This document shows positions 1 through 5,900 of a DNA stretch of 8,160 nt, in pieces. The DNA is from CAYMRB01 sp964392615 (GTDB lineage Bacteria; Planctomycetota; UBA8108), in contig CAYMRB010000448.1 of assembly GCA_964392615.1 (NCBI GenBank), forward strand, positions 1-8,160. The letters are read 5' to 3'. The notes below the pieces were generated by a model. It did no database searches and was not told the DNA's origin. It saw nothing but the letters and a program-made list of their open reading frames with translations. Every line of letters begins with the position of its first letter. The stretch's first letter is position 1. Made by a program: the position numbers and the translations under genes.

Positions 1-26
1 GTCGTCAAGTAGCGCGGAGTTGCCAA

Positions 27-67
27 CCAGCGGCGTCAGGCGCGTAAATCGCTCCTGACGCCGCTGG
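27..67. terminator. Perfect 14-bp inverted repeat, probable transcription terminator of the upstream gene
   Basis: The arm at 27-40 (CCAGCGGCGTCAGG) is exactly complementary to the arm at 54-67. Inside the stem, one mismatch is followed by three more pairs (42-44 with 50-52), leaving a 5-nt loop TAAAT at 45-49. This is a very stable GC-rich hairpin lying before the first gene, where the end of an upstream transcription unit would be expected. No T-run follows on either strand, so it is not a textbook intrinsic terminator. It could instead be a U-less terminator, an mRNA-stabilising hairpin or a dispersed palindromic repeat. The hairpin is seen directly; its function is inferred. Confidence 0.5.
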
Positions 68-197
68 ACAGCCGTCCTGGCGGCATCCGTGTGGTTGTGT
101 CGTCGGTCCGAATCGCGTAGGGTTCCTGGTTCACCCTGAGAGGCGGGAGCCGCCTTGCACGGGGTCTCACCCCCCTCGTAGCAGAGTCAGCGAATCG

Positions 198-2339
198 ATG
201 GCCGACGATACGTCCACGACCTCGGGCCCGGCGGACAAGTACGAGCTGCCCACCCTCTTCGGGCACCCGACGGGGCTGTTCACCCTGTTCTTCGCGGAGA
301 TGTGGGAGCGCTTCTCGTTCTACGGGATGCGCGCGCTCCTCGTCTTCTACATGATCAAGGGCTTCCTCGGTTACGGGGACGAGCAGGCCTACACGGTCTA
401 CGGCGCGTACACGGCGCTCGTCTACATGACGCCGTTCATCGGCGGCATGATCGCCGACAAGATCCTCGGCCAGCGCCTCGCGGTCGTCATCGGCGGACTG
501 CTGATGGCCGCAGGCCACTTGTTGATGGCCGTCGAGCACGAGTGGGGGTTCTTCTTCGCGCTCGCGCTCCTGATCTGCGGCAACGGCTTCTTCAAGCCGA
601 ACATCTCGACGACGGTAGGCACTCTCTACCGCCCGGGCAGCCCGAAGCGCGACGATGGCTTCAACATCTTCTACATGGGCATCAACCTGGGCGCGGCGAT
701 GAGCCCGATCCTGTGCGGCTACATCGGCGAGACATACGGCTGGCACTACGGCTTCGGCCTCGCGACGGTCGGCATGCTCGTCGGCCTGGCCGTGTTCGTG
801 ATGCCGAACGTCGTCACGCAGGTGCTGATCGGCAGCGCCGCCGTGGCCTCGGGGGTCGGCATGCTCGTGTTCAAGCAGGACAACCCGTACGCGATCGGCC
901 TCAATATCTTCATCGCGCTGGCGCTCCTGGTCTCCGCGGTGCTGGCCTGCACCGCGCTGAAGCGCTACGGCCTGCCCAAGTGGGCCGGAGCCCGTCCCAA
1001 GACGGCGCCGAAGGGCAAGGACTGGATGGTATACGTCGGAATCGCGATCGCGATTCCGGTCTTTGCAGTGCTCGTGTCGGGATTCTCGCCGTTCCAAAGC
1101 AAGGAGCCGACCGTCGACCCGGAGGTGGTGGCGCAGAATAAGGCGGACCAGATCGCACGGCTCGAGAAGTACGGTGTCAAGGCGGAGTACGTCGAGGAGG
1201 TCCGCGAGACCAAAGCCCCCCCGATCGTCGAGCGCGGCAAGCCGTATCAGATGGTGCAGGACGACACGATCAAGGAGATCGAAGAGAGTGGCAAGTTCGG
1301 CGCGATCGCGGCCGTCTTCGTCAAGGAGGTCAGCAAGCCCGCAGGGCTCGTGCTGGCATTGCTCGGGCTCCTGTCGTTCGGGTACTTGATTCGCGAGACG
1401 TTCCGGCTCGACCGGATTCCGCGAGAGCGCATGATCGCCGCGTTGGTGTTGATCTTCTTCCAGATGCTCTTCTTCGCGTTCTTCGAGCAGGCGGGAAGCA
1501 GCCTCAACAACTTCGCGGACCGCAACGTCGACCGAGTCGCTAGCGAACGCATCGTCACGGAGGACATGGTCGGCCAGTCCGTGCGACTCCAGCCGACGCA
1601 GGAGCAACTCGGATACGACCGCGCTGGAGAGGCGTTCACGATCTCCGCTCTGGACGAACTCCGGGAGGATCTCAAGGAGCACACGGACTTCGACATCGAG
1701 TGGACCCTCACGGAGAGCAACGTCGGCATGACCATCGCGGAGCGCAACAGCGAGCTGCCCGCGACCGTGCTGCAGGCGATCAATCCGACCTATATCCTGC
1801 TCCTCGCGCTGCTCTTCAACATACTGTGGGCGTTCCTGCGCAAGGCGGGTCTCGACTTCAACGCCGCCGTGAAGTTCGCGATGGGTCTCGTTCAGCTGGG
1901 CCTCGGCTTCGGCGCCATCTGGCTCGGCGCACAGATGTCGAACGAGCGCGGCATGGTCTCCCTGATCTGGCTGCTCCTCGGATACCTGCTCCAGACGACC
2001 GGCGAGCTCTGCCTCAGCCCGGTCGGCCTGTCCGCGATGACGAAGCTCAGCCCGGCGCGGCTGGTGTCGACGCTGATGGGCGCGTGGTTCCTGGCGACCG
2101 CGTTCAGCCAGTACCTCGCGGCGATCATCTCGCAGTTCACCGGCGTCAAATCGGAGGGCGGCAACGGCGATCTGCCGATTCCCAGCGAGACCGTCCATGT
2201 ATACGGCGACGTCTTCGGTACGGTCGCTCTGACCGCGATCGCGTCGGGCGTCGTCTGTCTGGCCGTGTCGCCGATCCTCGGCAAGTGGATGCACCCCGAA
2301 GATACCGACGGGGAGAGCGAGCCGGAGTCGGAGGCGTAG
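198..2339 (+). CDS. POT/PTR2-family proton-dependent oligopeptide transporter, enlarged form
   Basis: This is an inner-membrane symporter of the major facilitator superfamily, expected to import di- and tripeptides with protons. The family hallmarks are in order: E34-x-x-E37-R38 on helix 1 (proton coupling), GGMIAD at 82-87 and LG at 90-91 (first PTR2 signature), K133 in FFKPN, FYMGIN at 158-163 (second PTR2 signature), FFEQAGSS at 428-435, and GELCLSPVGL at 602-611, whose E603 matches the conserved helix-10 glutamate. About 14-16 hydrophobic segments are visible. At 713 residues it is well above the roughly 450-500 usual for bacterial members. The excess is mainly two charged stretches, about 296-380 and 443-525, and the protein ends in an acidic tail. 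The ATG at 198 lies about 20 residues before the conserved GHPTGLF start, so it is reasonable, although no good Shine-Dalgarno precedes it. The cupin gene follows after 25 bp. Family assignment is firm; substrate is inferred from the family. Confidence 0.93.
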   Translation: MADDTSTTSGPADKYELPTLFGHPTGLFTLFFAEMWERFSFYGMRALLVFYMIKGFLGYGDEQAYTVYGAYTALVYMTPFIGGMIADKILGQRLAVVIGGLLMAAGHLLMAVEHEWGFFFALALLICGNGFFKPNISTTVGTLYRPGSPKRDDGFNIFYMGINLGAAMSPILCGYIGETYGWHYGFGLATVGMLVGLAVFVMPNVVTQVLIGSAAVASGVGMLVFKQDNPYAIGLNIFIALALLVSAVLACTALKRYGLPKWAGARPKTAPKGKDWMVYVGIAIAIPVFAVLVSGFSPFQSKEPTVDPEVVAQNKADQIARLEKYGVKAEYVEEVRETKAPPIVERGKPYQMVQDDTIKEIEESGKFGAIAAVFVKEVSKPAGLVLALLGLLSFGYLIRETFRLDRIPRERMIAALVLIFFQMLFFAFFEQAGSSLNNFADRNVDRVASERIVTEDMVGQSVRLQPTQEQLGYDRAGEAFTISALDELREDLKEHTDFDIEWTLTESNVGMTIAERNSELPATVLQAINPTYILLLALLFNILWAFLRKAGLDFNAAVKFAMGLVQLGLGFGAIWLGAQMSNERGMVSLIWLLLGYLLQTTGELCLSPVGLSAMTKLSPARLVSTLMGAWFLATAFSQYLAAIISQFTGVKSEGGNGDLPIPSETVHVYGDVFGTVALTAIASGVVCLAVSPILGKWMHPEDTDGESEPESEA

Positions 2340-2353
2340 TCGAAACGGATTCT

Positions 2354-2358
2354 GGAGG
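2354..2358 (+). promoter_or_regulatory. Shine-Dalgarno sequence of the cupin gene
   Basis: GGAGG lies 6 nt before the ATG at 2365, inside the 25-bp gap after the transporter stop. It fixes the cupin start and shows that the gene has its own translation initiation even if it shares an mRNA with the transporter. Confidence 0.8.
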
Positions 2359-2364
2359 AACTCG

Positions 2365-2775
2365 ATGCGCGGCAAGTTCGTCCCCGCGGCCACGGCCGAG
2401 ACCCAGAAGTTCGACTGGGGAACGTTCCGGTGGATCTCGAAGCCCCCGGTGACGGGTACCGAGAACCTCTGCGTCGTCCACGTGACGATCGAGCCGGGCC
2501 ACGGCCACGCGTTCCATCGCCACCCGAATCAGGAAGAGGTCATCCACGTCCTCGAGGGTTCGCTCGAGCAATGGCTCGGCGAGGAGAAGCGAACCCTCGA
2601 GGCCGGCGACTCGGTGTTCGTGCCGCGCAACCTCGTCCACGCGTCGTACGTCCTCGGCGACGAGACCGTCAAGGCGCTGGCGATCCTCGGCCCGGCGGTC
2701 GGCGACGAGGGCTACGAGCTCGTCGACGTCTCCGACGAGGCGCCGTGGAATACGCTGCGCACGGCGGGGTCGTAG
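2365..2775 (+). CDS. Small single-domain cupin protein
   Basis: This 136-residue protein is a single cupin beta-barrel, with no signal peptide or membrane segment, so it is probably cytoplasmic. Cupin motif 1 is seen as G45-x5-H51-x-H53-x4-E58-x6-G65, and motif 2 as G81-x5-P87-x4-H92. H51, H53, E58 and H92 are the expected ligands for a single divalent metal; all four are present, so a metal-binding site is likely. Motif 2 reads PRN rather than the common PxG. Single-domain cupins of this size include dioxygenases, isomerases and small-molecule binding proteins, and nothing here selects among them. The gene starts 25 bp after the transporter with a strong GGAGG site, suggesting one operon. 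A role in handling an imported compound is possible but unsupported. The fold is certain; the function is unknown. Confidence 0.9.
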   Translation: MRGKFVPAATAETQKFDWGTFRWISKPPVTGTENLCVVHVTIEPGHGHAFHRHPNQEEVIHVLEGSLEQWLGEEKRTLEAGDSVFVPRNLVHASYVLGDETVKALAILGPAVGDEGYELVDVSDEAPWNTLRTAGS

Positions 2776-2792
2776 CCAGACATTCGATCACG

Positions 2793-2811
2793 GTCGCCCT
2801 TCTGCGGCGAC
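2793..2811. terminator. Short hairpin after the cupin gene, possible weak terminator
   Basis: GTCGCC at 2793-2798 pairs perfectly with GGCGAC at 2806-2811 around a 7-nt loop. It begins 17 nt after the cupin stop codon. No T-run follows, and in DNA this GC-rich a 6-bp stem can occur by chance, so the call rests mainly on location. Confidence 0.25.
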
Positions 2812-2877
2812 GCCGGCCTCGCGGTCGGGGCCCCCGTCAGGATAAACTCCCCCCCTTCAGGTCGAAAACCGCGTCTG

Positions 2878-2893
2878 TCGGGATATCGCCCGA
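2878..2893. other. Small inverted repeat in the leader of the giant secreted-protein gene
   Basis: TCGGG at 2878-2882 pairs with CCCGA at 2889-2893 around a 6-nt loop. It can be extended by a G-T wobble (2877/2894) and a T-A pair (2876/2895). It sits about 20 nt before the Shine-Dalgarno of the downstream gene, so it would be in that mRNA's 5' leader if transcription starts upstream. It may be a weak leader structure or operator-like site; chance is also plausible. Confidence 0.2.
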
Positions 2894-2914
2894 TACCTGC
2901 TCAAGACCGTCGAA

Positions 2915-2920
2915 GGGAGG
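2915..2920 (+). promoter_or_regulatory. Shine-Dalgarno sequence that fixes a GTG start
   Basis: GGGAGG lies 5 nt before a GTG at 2926. The protein read from this GTG begins at once with a classic signal peptide. The ribosome site and the signal peptide therefore agree on the non-ATG start. Confidence 0.85.
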
Positions 2921-2925
2921 TCGAC

Positions 2926-5900
2926 GTGAGAACACTTCGCGTCTCGACGTTCGTTTGTGCCCTGTTCTTCTCGTTTGCGACCATGCTGCCGACGCCGGCG
3001 ATCGAGCCATGCGCCGGCGAGTGGTCTCACTTCCTGGTGACGGGAACGAGCGCCACGGGCATCACGGCGATCGACTCGGCAGACGATGGCCGACTTCTCG
3101 TCGGAACCCGCGACGGCGGCCTCTCCCACCTGGTGCGCCGCGAGGACGGCACCTACGCCTGGTCGACGATCCCCGGCGACGTGCGAGATCCCCTCGCGAG
3201 CTCTCGCGTCACCGTGCTGCGTCGGTACGAGGACGAGGTCTGGATCGGCACGGCGGACGCGGGAGTGAGCATCTGGAACCTGCGGACCGGCGAGTGGAGA
3301 CAGATGCGTCACCGCGCGGGCTCGCTCGGAATCCCGTCGAACAGGATCAACTCCCTGACGATCGTTCCCGGTGAGTCGCCGCCGGACGTTTGGTTCGGCA
3401 CCGACGCCGGGGCTGCCTTCTTCGAGCCGGGGCCGCGCCTCTCGCGCTGGACGATCCTCGACGCCGACGACGGACTGCAGCCGAGCATCCGCGATATCGA
3501 GACCTACGAGGTTTTCGGCCAGCGCGTCGCCGCGATCGCCACGCTCAACAACTACTACACGTACGGCAGCCAGGGCCTCAACCAGATCGTCAACACCGGC
3601 GATTGTCGATTCGCCACCGCGAATCGCATCGTTCGAGACGTCCACGGCGGCCTGTGGTTCGCGGCGCTGTGGCGACCGCTCGACACCCCGGCGCTTCTTC
3701 CCGATGGTCTCTGCAGCTGGCACTTCGTCATCGGGGCTTCGCCCTGGCGCGAGTACCCGGAGGCGGTCGGGATCGAGGGCATCCCGCTTCTCGATCTCGA
3801 CATCGACGACGCGAACCGACTGTGGATCGCCGGCCGCGGTGTCGCCGCGGTCCGCGACGCCGGCAGCTACTGCTTCTGGTACGCCGACTCCAGCCCTCTG
3901 ATCAACGACGATCTCACATCGGCACACGCCAATGGTGAGGCCACCTGGTTCGGCGCTCGCACGTCGCCGATGGTCGCACGCTACACTCCGAACTGGCGCT
4001 CGACGTCCGCTGCCGAGCTCGGAGTCGCCGGCGTGAACCCGTCGGCGGTCGCCGCGAGCGATGGGAGGGTCTGGGTCGGCGTTGGCTCCAGGCTCAGCAA
4101 CAGCGCCGACGGGGTCACCTGGTCCTCGACCGACCTCCCGATCGGCGACGCGGACATCACCGGCCTCCACGCGATCGACGACGACACCGTCTGGGTCGCG
4201 ACCACCGACGCCGGCATCGTGCACGTCGACGGAGCGCTGACGACGCTTCACACGACAGACGATGGACTGCCATCGAACGACGTGCGCGATGTGTCAGTCG
4301 GCCCCGATGGCCGCGCGTGGGCCGTGACCGTCGCCGGGCTCGCCGCGCAAGGCGGCGGCTACTGGCTTGCCGTCGACGCGAGCAACTCACCGCTGGCGAC
4401 GAACGACCTGACGAGCGTCGCCGTCGACGCGAACGGCCGCGTTCATGTCGGCACCGCCGCGAGCGGCCTCTACTCGTTCGACCCGAGCGAGCTCGAGCCG
4501 AACGCGGCGTGGACGCACGTCGGCGCGGGCCCCCTGCTTCCTTCGAACGCGGTCCACGAAGTCGTCGCCGATCCGACCGGCGGATTGTGGATCGGGACGG
4601 ACGGCGGTCTGACTCACCTTCTCGACGGTGCATCGGCGACCTGGAACGTCGCGGATGGCGCGCTGCCGTCGGACGAGGTCCTCGCGATCGCCCTCGGCGG
4701 ATCCGGGCGGGTCTGGGTCGGAACGGATCGCGGCCTCGTCCTGGGAGAGTCGGACGCGTGGCGGACGTTCCGCCTCACGTCGGCGCTGTCGGCAGACCGC
4801 GTCGTCGCCATCGCTGAGCGCGAGGAAAGCGTCTGGGCCGCCGCCGGCAACGCGGTCGCGCAGCGCGATCCGATCACCGGCCCGATCGGCTTCTTCCCGC
4901 CGGAGATCCACTCGATCGATCCGCCCGAAGCGGCGCCCGGCGACTGGGTGACGATTCGAGGCGCAAACTTCGACCCGCGCGGCGAGGACTTCAACGTCGT
5001 GACGTTCGGCCCGCGAACGGCCGGCCAGAACGAGCTACCGGCGCCGGCGATTCTCGATTCGGTCGCGACGAACGAGATCGTTCTCCGACTGCCCGTCCTG
5101 GCGACGACGGGCCGCGTCCGCGTCGTCGCGCGCGGCCTCGCCGGCGAAAGCCCGAGCGACTTCGTCGTGCTGCCGCACGTGACAGGACTGACCTCGACGT
5201 GCCTGTCGCCCGGCGACGTCTTCTCGATCGAGGGCTTCGGCTTCCGCAGCATCCCGGGAGCGGCGTACCCGAGGATCCGCATCGGCAACGGTCCGCTGCG
5301 GACTCCGTTTCGAGCCAGCCCCTACTCGACGTCGTACAAGCTGCAGCCGGGAGACCCGGGCGGGCGCGTCAGCGTCACGCTCGAGAACGGTCGCTCCTCG
5401 ACGAGCCAGGAGTCGATCACGATCGGAACTCTCTCGATCCGCGACGTCGAGGTACAGCAGGGCATCGCGAGCGAGGACCTCATCTGGCGCAAGCGCACTC
5501 TCGTTCACGTCGACGTCGACGCCGAGGGCTGCCAGGGACGAGTGACCGACGGGACGATCTACTGGAAGAAGACGGACGGCGAGCTGATCCGCGCCGGCAT
5601 CGCGTACCTCGCGTCGCCCGGGGGGCTCGCCTTGCCGCTCGATCAGTCCGCGACGCTCGGCCTCGCGGACGGCATCGACTTCGTCGCCGAGTTCCTCTCG
5701 GATCGCAGCGACTGGGTCGATCCCTTCCCGCTCGCGGAGCTCGACGGCGTCCGCATCGTGCTCGAGAACAACGACGTCGAGATCCTCGAGCATGACATCC
5801 CCGCCAGCACCTTCGGCTTCGTCGATCTCGGCCCGCCGTCGCTGCGCTTTCACATCCGCATGCTGCGAGCGCTGGACCCGGACATCGCGACGCCGACAGC

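Noticed and set aside
302..1141. Out-of-frame + strand ORFs inside the coding regions, such as 302-1141, 1700-2452 and 2430-3374
   Set aside because: They are Arg/Pro/Ala-rich shadows of the main frame, overlap genes with strong family motifs and lack ribosome sites.
36..2393. A 785-codon open frame on the minus strand across the whole transporter gene
   Set aside because: It is codon-for-codon in register with the real gene, so it is open simply because the GC-rich gene avoids TTA, CTA and TCA codons. Its product is an Arg/Glu/Asp/Ala-rich string without recognisable motifs, while the + strand carries all POT signatures.
2830..2860. A promoter from GATAAA (2841-2846) and the C7 run at 2849-2855
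   Set aside because: The -10-like hexamer matches only four of six bases and no -35-like box lies at a proper distance. The C-run is too short to argue for phase variation, and it lies outside the coding region.
3052..4860. Reading the propeller region as part of a two-component sensor kinase
   Set aside because: The blade type is shared with hybrid sensors, but no transmembrane helix, histidine kinase, receiver or DNA-binding domain follows.
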